Assembly (NCBI GenBank): GCA_025141015.1
Contig: CP081098.1
Span: 4,408,501 to 4,472,500 of the forward strand
DNA: 64,000 bases
Source: Rhodobacteraceae bacterium M382
GTDB lineage: Bacteria; Pseudomonadota; Alphaproteobacteria; Rhodobacterales; Rhodobacteraceae
Reading direction: 5' to 3'
The notes under the pieces are model-generated. The model searched no databases, was not told the DNA's origin, and worked only from the letters and a program-made list of their open reading frames with translations. Of the stretch, positions 10,256 through 19,444 are shown piece after piece. A program made the translations under genes and the position numbers. How positions within the stretch are numbered: position 1 is the stretch's first letter; each line of letters starts with the position of its first letter.

Positions 10256-11221
10256 TTACAAAGCAACTTCGATGGCGATCCCCTGTTCAATTGCCAGATC
10301 GACAACGGCCGACGCCACAGCCAGGTCCTGCAACCCGACACCTGTTCCGTCAAACAATGTAATATCCTTGGCCGTTTGCCGCCCGGCTTGCGTCCCATTG
10401 ATCACAGCGCCAATCTCCGTGATCTGCTCTGCGTCGATCAACCCTTGGCCAACCGCGTGCTGCGCTTCACCAATCGTGATCGACTGTGCAATTTCGTCAG
10501 TAAACACCCTGGAACGGGTCAACAATGAAGCCTCCACTTCCTGTTTGCCCTTTGTATCCGTCCCCATGCACGCCAAATGCGTGCCTGGCCTGACCTGTGC
10601 ATCCCGCAGGCTTGGCGCGAAGCTCGACGTGATCGAAATGATAACATCTGACTGTGCGCCCAACTCATCCAGGCTTACGGCTTCAAAGGGAAGACCGACC
10701 TCATTGGCAACATCTTCAAGGCGGCTCAACATTTCGGGATGCAGATTCCAGCCGACGATCTTTTCAAAGTCGCGCTGCTCCACTGCGGCCCGCAACTGAA
10801 ACGCCGACTGATGGCCCGCACCGATCATGCCCAGAACCCGCGCATCGGCGCGAGCCAGGTGTTTGATCGACACGGCCGACGCTGCCGCTGTCCGCAAGGC
10901 CGTCAACAGGTTGCCACCGACGACGGCCTTGGCCTGACCTGTGTCCGCATCAAACAGAAACACAGTCGATTGGTGATTGGTCAGCCCCCGCGCCTCATTG
11001 CCTGGCCAATAGCCACCCGATTTCAACCCCAATGACAATCCGGTCCGATCAAAGCCGCTTTTGAAACCATATAATGCATCGGCGTGACCAATCGACTCGC
11101 GGATGACCGGAAAATTATAGGCATCTCCCCGGGCCATCGCGGCGAACACGGCCTCGACCGCATCAAAACTCTCCTGCCGCCCCAGCAACCCGGCGATTTC
11201 AGCTTCGGGTACAATCCACAT
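10256..11221 (-). CDS. bhcD: Iminosuccinate reductase of the beta-hydroxyaspartate cycle
   Basis: 321 residues of the ornithine cyclodeaminase/mu-crystallin family. In the cycle it reduces iminosuccinate with NAD(P)H to L-aspartate. The nucleotide-binding motif LGMIGAGHQSAFQ is near residue 130, and the family signature around TALRTAAASAVS precedes it. ATG 11221 is chosen over the frame opening at 11320 because AAGGA lies about 8 bases before it and the shorter form matches the known BhcD length. Sequence alone does not separate BhcD from ornithine cyclodeaminase; the bhcA-bhcB-bhcC context decides. It is the last gene of the operon, after a 114-base gap. Confidence 0.9.
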   Translation of the reverse strand: MWIVPEAEIAGLLGRQESFDAVEAVFAAMARGDAYNFPVIRESIGHADALYGFKSGFDRTGLSLGLKSGGYWPGNEARGLTNHQSTVFLFDADTGQAKAVVGGNLLTALRTAAASAVSIKHLARADARVLGMIGAGHQSAFQLRAAVEQRDFEKIVGWNLHPEMLSRLEDVANEVGLPFEAVSLDELGAQSDVIISITSSFAPSLRDAQVRPGTHLACMGTDTKGKQEVEASLLTRSRVFTDEIAQSITIGEAQHAVGQGLIDAEQITEIGAVINGTQAGRQTAKDITLFDGTGVGLQDLAVASAVVDLAIEQGIAIEVAL

Positions 11222-11335
11222 GGCTCTATCCTTGTCCTGCGCAGCCGGCCAGCACTCGGGTTGATCCAAGGCACTGACCTGCAGCTTCTTTCTGGTAAAA
11301 AATACCTCCGCCGGAGGCACCGCGCGTTAGCGCGG

Positions 11336-12496
11336 TCAATAGGCCTTTCCGCGTGCCGAAACCGGCCACAACGTTTCGACTTTGCCGCCGCGCACCCCCA
11401 CATACCAATCGTGTACGTTACAGGTCGGATCGCAATGCCCAGGCACCAGTCTCAGCTTGTCATTGACCGTCAGAACGCCTTGTGGATCACCGACAACACC
11501 ATGCTCATCCGAACACTTCAGATACTCCACATCATCGCGCCCAAAAATGACAGGCAGACCACTGTCCATTGACTGTGCCTTGAGACCGGCATCCACAATT
11601 GCCTTGTCCGCCTTGGCATGGCTCATCACCGAGGTCAGGATGAACAACGCATTTTCCCATTCCCCCTGATCAATCCTCTGGCCTTGGCTGTCCAGAATTC
11701 GACCATAATCAGCATCCATGAACGCATAGGATCCGCATTGAAGTTCATTGAAGACACCGGAATTACTCTCAAAGTAATACGATCCCGTGCCGCCTCCCGA
11801 TACCAGCTCAGGCTCCAACCCGGCCGTCTTCAACGCCGCGACTGCCTCTTTGACCTGGGCAATGGCGAGGTCCAGTTTGGTCTTGCGATCAGCATAGCTA
11901 TCCATGTGCTGCATGGCACCTTGATAGGCCTGAACACCCTTAAATTTCAGCGCCTCCGCGGTATCAGCTGCCTGGGCAATCTGGACGACGGCCTCGGCAG
12001 TGGTCACGCCACATCGGCCCGCCCCACAGTCGATTTCGACAAAGACTTCCAATTCGGTGCCGTGCGACTTCGCCGCCGCTGACAGATCAGCAATATTGTC
12101 GATGTCATCCACGCAGACAATGATCCGTGCCCCCAGCTTGGGCAACTGCGCCAGCCGATCGATCTTGAACGGGTCGCGCACCTGGTTGGACACCAACACA
12201 TCCTTGATCCCACCACGCGCGAACACTTCGGCTTCGCTGACCTTTTGACAACAAACACCCACTGCGCCGCCCAGCTTTTCCTGAAGTTTGGCCACATCTA
12301 CCGATTTGTGCATCTTGCCGTGCACCCGATGGCGCATTCCGTGCTCACGCGCATAGTTGCCCATTTTGCTGATGTTGCGTTCCAACGCATCCAAATCCAG
12401 GATCAGACAGGGCGTCTGGATGTCTGCTTCGTCCATGCCGGGCAAGGCAGGAACGTCAAAACCCACTTCCAACTCGGCGATATCTACGTGTTTCAT
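11336..12496 (-). CDS. bhcC: Beta-hydroxyaspartate aldolase
   Basis: 386 residues, D-threonine-aldolase-like fold type III PLP enzyme. In the cycle it condenses glycine and glyoxylate to (2R,3S)-beta-hydroxyaspartate. The PLP lysine is expected in RVHGKMHKS (K61), and the C-terminal part has the metal-binding His/Cys segment LVPGHCDPTC. It abuts bhcB directly (12496/12497). The position in the bhc operon favours this name over D-threonine aldolase or 3-hydroxy-D-aspartate aldolase, with which it is homologous. Confidence 0.92.
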   Translation of the reverse strand: MKHVDIAELEVGFDVPALPGMDEADIQTPCLILDLDALERNISKMGNYAREHGMRHRVHGKMHKSVDVAKLQEKLGGAVGVCCQKVSEAEVFARGGIKDVLVSNQVRDPFKIDRLAQLPKLGARIIVCVDDIDNIADLSAAAKSHGTELEVFVEIDCGAGRCGVTTAEAVVQIAQAADTAEALKFKGVQAYQGAMQHMDSYADRKTKLDLAIAQVKEAVAALKTAGLEPELVSGGGTGSYYFESNSGVFNELQCGSYAFMDADYGRILDSQGQRIDQGEWENALFILTSVMSHAKADKAIVDAGLKAQSMDSGLPVIFGRDDVEYLKCSDEHGVVGDPQGVLTVNDKLRLVPGHCDPTCNVHDWYVGVRGGKVETLWPVSARGKAY

Positions 12497-13468
12497 CTAT
12501 CCCTCCATCCAGGGCAGCTTGCCCAAATCTACATTCCCGCCGGTCACGATCACCCCGACCCGTTTGCCCCGGAACAGCTCCGGGTGTTTCAGTACACAGG
12601 CCAAAGGCACCGCCGATGACGGCTCGGCCACGATTTTCATGCGCGCCCACATAAGGCGCATGGCATCAACGATTTCCTGTTCGGTAACTGTCAGAATGTC
12701 GGTCACATGGGTGCTGACAAAATGCCAGGTCAGTTCCTTGAGAGGCACCTTGAGCCCATCTGCCACGGTCACAGGCGCATCATCCGCTATGATATGTCCC
12801 GCCCGAAATGAACGCGCCGCATCGTCTGCCTGTTCGGGCTCTGCCGCAAATACTTCGATCTCCGGTGCGAGATTGGACAGTGTCAGGCAGGTTCCGGAAA
12901 TCATCCCTCCGCCGCCAATGGGTGCGATCACCGCATCCAATCTCGCAACCTGTTCCAACAGCTCGGCGGAACAGGTTGCCTGTCCTGCAATCACGCGAGG
13001 GTCGTTATAGGGGTGTACAAAATCCGCACCAGTCCGGGCCTGGACGTCAGCGAACACCGCTTCTCGTGATGATGTGGATGGCGCGCATTCGGTTATCTCA
13101 CCACCATAGCCGACAACCGCGTCCTTTTTGGCCTGAGGTGCCGTGCGCGGCATCACCACGTGACAGGGAATCCCCCGCCGACCCGCCGCATAGCTGAGGC
13201 TGAGCGCGTGGTTGCCGCTGGAATGTGTGGCAACGCCCCGCGCCGCCTCTGCGTCAGTCAGACCAAACACCGCATTGCAGGCACCGCGCACCTTGAACGC
13301 CGCCGCCTTTTGAAAGTTCTCGCACTTAAAGAACAGTTCGGCTCCGGTCAGATCATTGATAAAGGATGACGTGAGAACCGGCGTCACATGTACATGTGGC
13401 TTGATCCGTTCCCGGGCGGTTTGCATATCCTCGATTGTAGGAATGATCATTGGTGCATCCTTCATCAC
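12497..13468 (-). CDS. bhcB: Beta-hydroxyaspartate dehydratase
   Basis: 323 residues, fold type II PLP enzyme of the serine/threonine dehydratase family. It removes water from beta-hydroxyaspartate to give iminosuccinate. The PLP lysine lies in KAAAFKVRGA (K59) and the phosphate-binding glycine loop is PIGGGGMISG near residue 180. Its start overlaps the end of bhcA by 4 bases, so translation is coupled. Alternative names by homology are threonine dehydratase or serine racemase. Confidence 0.92.
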   Translation of the reverse strand: MMKDAPMIIPTIEDMQTARERIKPHVHVTPVLTSSFINDLTGAELFFKCENFQKAAAFKVRGACNAVFGLTDAEAARGVATHSSGNHALSLSYAAGRRGIPCHVVMPRTAPQAKKDAVVGYGGEITECAPSTSSREAVFADVQARTGADFVHPYNDPRVIAGQATCSAELLEQVARLDAVIAPIGGGGMISGTCLTLSNLAPEIEVFAAEPEQADDAARSFRAGHIIADDAPVTVADGLKVPLKELTWHFVSTHVTDILTVTEQEIVDAMRLMWARMKIVAEPSSAVPLACVLKHPELFRGKRVGVIVTGGNVDLGKLPWMEG

Positions 13469-14655
13469 GCTGCGGCCCGGACCGGGTGCGCAGCGGTGGC
13501 CCGATAGACCTCTTGTGCAGCCGCAACCCCTGATCCCAATTGGATGTCCAGCCCCAGATCAGCCATGCACATTTCAGCCGTCGCAATTCCCGACAAAGCC
13601 ATGACGTCGGTGAGCATCCCCAGGTGTCCAATGCGAAAGACCTTGCCAGCCACTTCGCCCAGGCCGACGCCAAAGGCGACGCCATAGGTGTCGGCCGCGT
13701 GGGTCACGATATTGGTGGCATTGAACCCATCGGGCGTGCAGATGGCGCTGACGCTGTCCGAGTAGAGATCAGCGGATGCCGCACACAAGCGCAGACCCCA
13801 AGCATGGACCGCGGCCCGGATCCCATCAGCAATCCGCCGGTGACGGGCAAAGACGTTCTCCAGTCCCTCGGCTCTCAACATGCCACAGCTTTGGTTCAGC
13901 CCATTCAACAACCCCACAGCGGGGGTGTAAGGATAGCCATTGGCTGCATAGGACTTTCCCATGTCTCGAATGTCAAAAAACGTCCGTGGCAACGTCGCCG
14001 TTTCAACCGCCTGCATGGCCTTTGGCGAGAACCCGACAATGGCCAACCCGGCTGGCAGCATGAATCCCTTTTGTGATCCTGTGACAGCGACATCAACGCC
14101 CCAGTCATCCATCCGGAAATCCATCGACGCGATCGAACTAACCCCATCGACATACAACATGGCCGGGTGGTTGGCGGCATCCAACGCAGCACGGATGGCT
14201 GCAATATCGGATTTCACCCCCGTGGCCGTTTCATTGTGTGTCGCCAGCACCACCTTGATCTCGTGGCTTGTGTCAGCCGTCAGGATTTCACAGAATCTGT
14301 CCGCCGGAATGCCTTCGCCCCATGGCGTCTCGACAACCTGCAATACGAGCCCATGCCGTTGGCACATATCAATCCATCGGTGACTGAACATACCATTGCG
14401 GGCTGCCAGCACCTTGTCACCCGGGCTGAGCGTATTGGTCAGAGCAGTTTCCCACCCCCCTGTGCCAGTCGAGGGAAAGAAGAAGATCTCAGCGGTTGCA
14501 CTCTTTAAGACGTGCTTCACGCCCTTGCGCGCCGGATGAAGTATTTCGGCAAACAGCGACGACCGGTGATCCAAGGTCGGCATATCTACGGCCCGACGCA
14601 ATGCTTCTGGCATATTGGTCGGTCCGGGAATGAAAACCGGGTTCTGAAAGCTCAT
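13465..14655 (-). CDS. bhcA: L-aspartate:glyoxylate aminotransferase
   Basis: 396 residues, class V PLP aminotransferase. It transfers the amino group of aspartate to glyoxylate, giving glycine and oxaloacetate, so closing the cycle. The PLP lysine is K196 in TGSQKGFMLP; the opening NPVFIPGPTNMPEALR is typical of serine/alanine-glyoxylate aminotransferases. ATG 14655 has a strong AGGAGGG ribosome site and replaces a frame opening at 14682. It is the first gene of the operon bhcA-B-C-D, divergent from bhcR. Confidence 0.93.
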   Translation of the reverse strand: MSFQNPVFIPGPTNMPEALRRAVDMPTLDHRSSLFAEILHPARKGVKHVLKSATAEIFFFPSTGTGGWETALTNTLSPGDKVLAARNGMFSHRWIDMCQRHGLVLQVVETPWGEGIPADRFCEILTADTSHEIKVVLATHNETATGVKSDIAAIRAALDAANHPAMLYVDGVSSIASMDFRMDDWGVDVAVTGSQKGFMLPAGLAIVGFSPKAMQAVETATLPRTFFDIRDMGKSYAANGYPYTPAVGLLNGLNQSCGMLRAEGLENVFARHRRIADGIRAAVHAWGLRLCAASADLYSDSVSAICTPDGFNATNIVTHAADTYGVAFGVGLGEVAGKVFRIGHLGMLTDVMALSGIATAEMCMADLGLDIQLGSGVAAAQEVYRATAAHPVRAAA

Positions 14656-14852
14656 CTTTCTGCCCTCCTGTGCAGGTGTCACACAGAACCTGACAGGTAG
14701 ACTTCACAGTGGCAATTTTTTTGAAAAAGATTTTCATAATATGTAATTTTGCATTTAACTGTTTATTTTCTAAGATTTACATTTTTTCATTGATAGAAAA
14801 AATATTTCATGACAATGTTCACCATTGTAGTTCAGAACCGAAAGATGTGTTC
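14656..14852. promoter_or_regulatory. bhcA/bhcR divergent control region with inverted repeat
   Basis: About 197 bases, very AT-rich between 14700 and 14815, between the divergent bhcA and bhcR. A perfect inverted repeat ACAATG-TTCAC-CATTGT lies at 14812-14828, 25 bases before the bhcR start, and is the best candidate BhcR operator. BhcR is known in Paracoccus to bind this intergenic region with glyoxylate as effector; the exact site here is inferred. Confidence 0.5.
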
Positions 14853-15689
14853 ATGTCCTCTTCTAGCCGCCAACGCGGGCGCCCCAAGGCGTTTCATGAT
14901 CAATCTGAAAAAAACCGCATCCAATCCCTGGATCGGGCGCTGGATGTGCTTGAACAACTGGCCCATGGCAACGGACAGACGTTGACAGAAATAGCCACCG
15001 CGTTGGATCAGTCGCCTGCAACGATCTATCGCATCCTGACCACTTTGGAATTGCGCGGTGCCGCCGAAATGGATGCCGGTGACCAGACGTGGCATATTGG
15101 GGCTACAACCTTTCGACTGGGATCTGCATTCCTGCGCAAAACCAGCGTTGTAGAACGGGCCCGCCCCGTGATGCGCGCGCTGATGGAGGAGACAGGTGAA
15201 ACCGCGAATTTGGGGATAGAAAAAGGCAGCGAAGTCTTGTTCCTTTCCCAAGTCGAGACCCACTTTTCGATCCGGGCCTTTTTCCCGCCGGGCACATTAT
15301 CTCCGCTCCATGCCTCCGGGATTGGCAAGGCGCTCTTGGCTTGCGCTCCCGAAAACCGCATTGATTCACTCGTTAAACGTGGCTTGTCCAATTTCACGCC
15401 TCATACTCTGACCACAGAACATGCCTTGCGCCGGGACTTGTCGGACATCCGATCCCGCGGGTATGCCGTAGATGATGAAGAGCGCACCGAAGGCATGCGA
15501 TGCATCGCGGCCCCCATATTGAATGTCTATGGTGAGGCTGTGGCTGGGATATCGGTCTCGGGACCCACACACCGGGTCACCAAGCCCATGATCGCGGATT
15601 TTGGTGCTCGGGTGCGGGATGCCGCAGAATCCTTGTCGCAATCCATCGGCGGCCCGCGTTTGGGGCTCCGAAGCCTGTCATCCGGTTAG
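14853..15689 (+). CDS. bhcR: IclR-family regulator of the beta-hydroxyaspartate cycle
   Basis: 278 residues from ATG 14853; the frame is open further up but that part is AT-rich intergenic DNA. N-terminal winged helix (about 25-85, RALDVLEQLAHGNGQTLTEI, then SPATIYRILTTLELRG) and C-terminal IclR effector domain (about 95-265, with PLHASGIGKALLA). The divergent position beside bhcA identifies it as BhcR, which senses glyoxylate in related bacteria. It is convergent with flgI. Confidence 0.9.
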   Translation: MSSSSRQRGRPKAFHDQSEKNRIQSLDRALDVLEQLAHGNGQTLTEIATALDQSPATIYRILTTLELRGAAEMDAGDQTWHIGATTFRLGSAFLRKTSVVERARPVMRALMEETGETANLGIEKGSEVLFLSQVETHFSIRAFFPPGTLSPLHASGIGKALLACAPENRIDSLVKRGLSNFTPHTLTTEHALRRDLSDIRSRGYAVDDEERTEGMRCIAAPILNVYGEAVAGISVSGPTHRVTKPMIADFGARVRDAAESLSQSIGGPRLGLRSLSSG

Positions 15690-15850
15690 ACCCGTCAGCC
15701 CAAACTTTGGACCCGACGACATCCTGCCCGACTGTGACAGGCGATCACCGGCCGCTCCCCGGTGGGCCCTTCCTCAAATCGGCGTCCCTGAGCTGCACCC
15801 CAACTGGCCTGTCAATTCGTGCATCTACAAGACCGAATTCATGGCATGCC

Positions 15851-16951
15851 TTACCGAACTATAAACTCGGCATGCAACGCACCTGCAGCTTTCAAGCTCT
15901 TCAGGATGTCGATCATGTCTCGCGGAGATACCCCCAAGGCGTTCAATCCGGAGACAACCTGCGACAGGCTGGTGCTTTCTGGAACTTCTGCCAAAGCGAT
16001 TCCTTCTTCCTCATCAAGCGCGACACCGGTTCTCGGCACGACAACGGTTCGTCCTTCCGCAAACGGATTGGGCTGTACGACGACTGGCGCTTCTTCGACC
16101 CGCAATGTCAGGTTTCCTTGAGAGACTGCCACCCGCGACAATTGTACATCTGCGCCCATGACAATCGTGCCGGATCGTTGATCAACCACAACTCTGGCTT
16201 TCCGCTCTGGCTGAACCAGGATGTTCTCGATCCTCCCGATGGCATGCGCCGGAGAAATTTCCCGAGTGGCATTGATATCCAATTCGACCGTCCCGGAATC
16301 CCGCATAATGGCAATGCTCCGGCCGAACTCACCATTGACCGCACGTTCAATGCGTCCAGCGGTGGTAAAATCCGGATCACGAAGCGCCAATCGCAGTGTG
16401 GTCAGAGACGAAAGGTCAAATTCGATTTCACGTTCCACCCGTGCACCAGACGGGATCACCCCGGCGGTAGGTACACCCTGGGTAATCGTCGCAGCATCCC
16501 CTTCTGCCACGGCGCCACCGGCAAGAATTGTTCCCTGGGCGACCGCGTATATTTGACCGTCTGCCGCATTCAATGGCGTCATGATCAATGTGCCGCCCAA
16601 CAAACTCTTTGAATCCCCGATCGCAGAAACCGTAACGTCAATCTGACCACCCACTCTGGAAAAAGGAGGCAGCGTGGCGGTGACAAAAACAGCAGCCACA
16701 TTTTTCGGCCGGAACTGTTCGCCCGTCACATTGACACCAAGACGTTCCAGAATGTTGGACATGATTTCTTCGGTAAAGGGCGCATTCCGCAGCCCGTCCC
16801 CGGTTCCGTTCAACCCGACGACCAACCCGTATCCCACCAGATCGTTGCCCCGGACGCCATCAAATTCCACAAGATCCTTGAGCCGGATCGGAGCCGCATA
16901 CAGGAACGCCGGCGCGACCAACAAGAATACGAAGATGCTAAGAAATTTCAT
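15851..16951 (-). CDS. flgI: Flagellar P-ring protein FlgI
   Basis: 366 residues, the family's usual length. Builds the P ring that supports the flagellar rod in the periplasm. An N-terminal signal peptide (LSIFVFLLVAPAFLYA) is followed by the hallmark IRLKDLVEFDGVRGNDLVGY and GLVVGLNGTGDG. ATG 16951 overlaps the flgL stop in TGATG, so the pair is coupled; a GTG one codon upstream is possible. Last gene of the co-oriented block motB-flgE-flgK-flgL-flgI. Confidence 0.95.
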   Translation of the reverse strand: MKFLSIFVFLLVAPAFLYAAPIRLKDLVEFDGVRGNDLVGYGLVVGLNGTGDGLRNAPFTEEIMSNILERLGVNVTGEQFRPKNVAAVFVTATLPPFSRVGGQIDVTVSAIGDSKSLLGGTLIMTPLNAADGQIYAVAQGTILAGGAVAEGDAATITQGVPTAGVIPSGARVEREIEFDLSSLTTLRLALRDPDFTTAGRIERAVNGEFGRSIAIMRDSGTVELDINATREISPAHAIGRIENILVQPERKARVVVDQRSGTIVMGADVQLSRVAVSQGNLTLRVEEAPVVVQPNPFAEGRTVVVPRTGVALDEEEGIALAEVPESTSLSQVVSGLNALGVSPRDMIDILKSLKAAGALHAEFIVR

Positions 16952-17955
16952 CACAAATAGCTCAACAATGACAGACGGGACGAGCGCGCCGTAACAGAAT
17001 AGAGGCTTTCGAGCTGAAATTGAGTTTCCTGCAATTTGACGGCTGTCTCGTAGGGGTCCGCTGCCAGGAGCTGATTGCGTGCAAATTCCAGGCTGGTCTG
17101 TGCGGCTGTATTTCTGGTGTTTACCTCTTCGATCCGCGCCTCTGCAAATCCTAGATCAGCCCGGACTGCTGTTATGTGGCCTTCGCTGTTCATGGAATCA
17201 TCTAGCGCGCTGTGGATCAGACCAGTCTGGACCGAACTGGAAAACCCCAAGTCGGCTTCCATTGCTAACACCGGCAATACCAAAGTCTGCAAGATCTCGC
17301 GAAACTCGGCGTCATCCGCTTTGATCGACATTGTGACGCTTTCATTGGCCCCGATCTGCATGGCAGCCAACGGTTGATCCGACCCTTGATACATCATGGC
17401 ATCAAATCCGCTTGGGTCGGAAAACCAATCCTTCACAGCCTGGCGGATATCCGTCGTTGTGGTCAGACCGGCGACCTCGGCTTTCAGCTCAGCCAACAGG
17501 GTTTCGGTATCCTGCAAGGGCGGTTGATCCGTTGCCGTCCCCGAAAACAACCGACGACCACCGATTGACCCGTTCAATGTGGCAATTGCCTTGTCCAGGC
17601 CAGACTTGGCCTCAAGCGCCGCATGTTCTCGTGCCGAAGGTTGCGTGCTTTGTCTGGTGGTTGCCAACGTCGCTGAAAACCCGGACATCAGATCCTGTAG
17701 CTGTTCCAGATGCTGTTGTGCAGCCCCGGTAAACAGCGCCGCTTCGGACGCCGCAAGCCCATAGCTGTTGAGCAGAGATACGTTCCGTTCGATATCGGAC
17801 AGATACGAAAAATCGCCCCCCGTTCGAGAACCGGCATCTGTGATCTGCCCAGTCGCCAGTTCTTCGGTCAGTGTTGATATCTGTGCCTTGAGGCTGGTGC
17901 TTTGCGTACGCAACATCAGACTGTGTGCAAGATCGCCTATTGAAGTCATGTTCAT
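16951..17955 (-). CDS. flgL: Flagellar hook-filament junction protein FlgL
   Basis: 334 residues of the flagellin/FlgL family; it joins hook to filament. Coiled-coil termini are visible: the N-terminal part with TQSTSLKAQISTLTEELATG and a C-terminal helix with EARIEEVNTRNTAAQTSLEF, then KLQETQFQLESLY. The gene follows flgK by only 3 bases and overlaps flgI, which fixes the identity against flagellin. An ATG two codons later (17949) could also be used. Confidence 0.85.
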   Translation of the reverse strand: MNMTSIGDLAHSLMLRTQSTSLKAQISTLTEELATGQITDAGSRTGGDFSYLSDIERNVSLLNSYGLAASEAALFTGAAQQHLEQLQDLMSGFSATLATTRQSTQPSAREHAALEAKSGLDKAIATLNGSIGGRRLFSGTATDQPPLQDTETLLAELKAEVAGLTTTTDIRQAVKDWFSDPSGFDAMMYQGSDQPLAAMQIGANESVTMSIKADDAEFREILQTLVLPVLAMEADLGFSSSVQTGLIHSALDDSMNSEGHITAVRADLGFAEARIEEVNTRNTAAQTSLEFARNQLLAADPYETAVKLQETQFQLESLYSVTARSSRLSLLSYL

Positions 17956-17958
17956 TGG

Positions 17959-19410
17959 TTACAGCCTCAGCAAAGTTTCCATCAGTTCATCTACGGTTTG
18001 CAACATCCGTGCGTTGGCGGCGTAAGCCTTTTCGACCAACATCAGGTTCTGCAGTTCGGCGTCCGTATCCACGCCCTGCTCCTGTTCTATCCGTTGGGTT
18101 TCAGTCAGCAGAACAGAGGCATACCCGAGCGACTGTTCTGCACGGCCATCCAACGAAGCAAAATGAGAGAGCAAACTGTTCGCCACAGCGTCTGCGCTCA
18201 TGGAACCTGGCCCCAACAGCATGGACCCCATGAGACGAGGCGCATCCAGAGCAGCACCAAACGCCTGAAGCAACCGTGCCTCACCTGGATCTCCCGGGTC
18301 GCTCGCGCCCAAACCCGCGCGCAGGCGCCAGCTTTCTCCGCCTTGTGCCGGATCCACAGCCGCATTCACCGAAATCCGATTGGAAATCCCAACCTCGTTT
18401 GCAGGATCAAACGCCGCTCCATCATCTGAAAACAAACCCGCTGCCCCGACCGAAACGGTGGAATCCAGCGCTGCGTCCTGGAAACGTTCGACCAAATCCC
18501 GGGCCGCCGCGTCCAAAGCGTCCTGAGCCGACACTGCCAACTCATCTCGAATTTCGAATTGAGCAGCCAGAGTACCCCCGCGAATTGCTCCGCGCATATT
18601 GTCGGTACGAACAGGGCGTTCATTGATTTCCAGACCAGACAACAACCCGTTGTCGACCGACATATGCGGCATCGTATCCCGCGTCGCGGTGAACTTTAAC
18701 TCGGCGGCTTGACCATCCAACAGGATGGCCCCTCCATCCGAATACAATGCAACCTGGCCAAAATCTCGGGCAACCACTTTGACAGGAACCATGACGTTGA
18801 TGTTATCAATCAACATGTCGCGTTGATCCATCAATGCCGCGGCATCATTTCCACCGGATTGCGCGGCCGTAATTCGAACGTTCAGCTTCTGAACTTCGGC
18901 AAGGGCTGTGTTCAACTTGTCCACTTGGGTTGCGATGGATTGGTCAGCCTGTGTACGCATATTGCGCAACCCCTCGGCTGCATCCGAAAGAGACGAAGCG
19001 AGATCATGTGCCTGCGCGACTGCCTGATCCAGGCGTTGCGGTGAATGTGGCAGTGACGCCGCTTCGATGAGCGCCCCATCGAAAGCAGCAAGGCGGCTGC
19101 CGATGGAGGTCGCAGATGTCGGGTCTCCGACCAATGTTGCCATCCGGTCAAAGAACTGTGCCTGTGCCGTCGCGCCGCCAAGTTCCGCTTCAGCACCCCT
19201 TCGGGACGATACGACGGCGGGATCAACATTGCGCACCACCCCGGCGACGCGAACGCCGGGGAACAAATCGCCCTGCGACACCAGTTCGGTTGTTCGCCGC
19301 GCATACCCCGGCGTCAACGCATTGGCCAAATTGTCGGAGATGGTCAATGCAGACCGACGCGCGGCTGAAAGACCGCTCAACGCAGTATTGTATGTCGATG
19401 TGATACTCAT
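17959..19410 (-). CDS. flgK: Flagellar hook-associated protein FlgK
   Basis: 483 residues. HAP1, the first junction protein at the distal end of the hook. The N-terminal rod/hook signature ALSGLSAARRSALTISDNLA and NALTPGYARR is clear, and the C-terminus ends in the family's helix (LMLVEKAYAANARMLQTVDE). The central part is shorter than in enteric FlgK, as is common in alphaproteobacteria. Confidence 0.93.
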   Translation of the reverse strand: MSITSTYNTALSGLSAARRSALTISDNLANALTPGYARRTTELVSQGDLFPGVRVAGVVRNVDPAVVSSRRGAEAELGGATAQAQFFDRMATLVGDPTSATSIGSRLAAFDGALIEAASLPHSPQRLDQAVAQAHDLASSLSDAAEGLRNMRTQADQSIATQVDKLNTALAEVQKLNVRITAAQSGGNDAAALMDQRDMLIDNINVMVPVKVVARDFGQVALYSDGGAILLDGQAAELKFTATRDTMPHMSVDNGLLSGLEINERPVRTDNMRGAIRGGTLAAQFEIRDELAVSAQDALDAAARDLVERFQDAALDSTVSVGAAGLFSDDGAAFDPANEVGISNRISVNAAVDPAQGGESWRLRAGLGASDPGDPGEARLLQAFGAALDAPRLMGSMLLGPGSMSADAVANSLLSHFASLDGRAEQSLGYASVLLTETQRIEQEQGVDTDAELQNLMLVEKAYAANARMLQTVDELMETLLRL

Positions 19411-19444
19411 CCCGAGCCCTCCCCGAAATCAGGCGCGAACCCGA

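Noticed and set aside
10256-11221. Ornithine cyclodeaminase or EutC of the ectoine pathway
   Set aside because: Operon with bhcA, bhcB and bhcC identifies it as the iminosuccinate reductase of the beta-hydroxyaspartate cycle.
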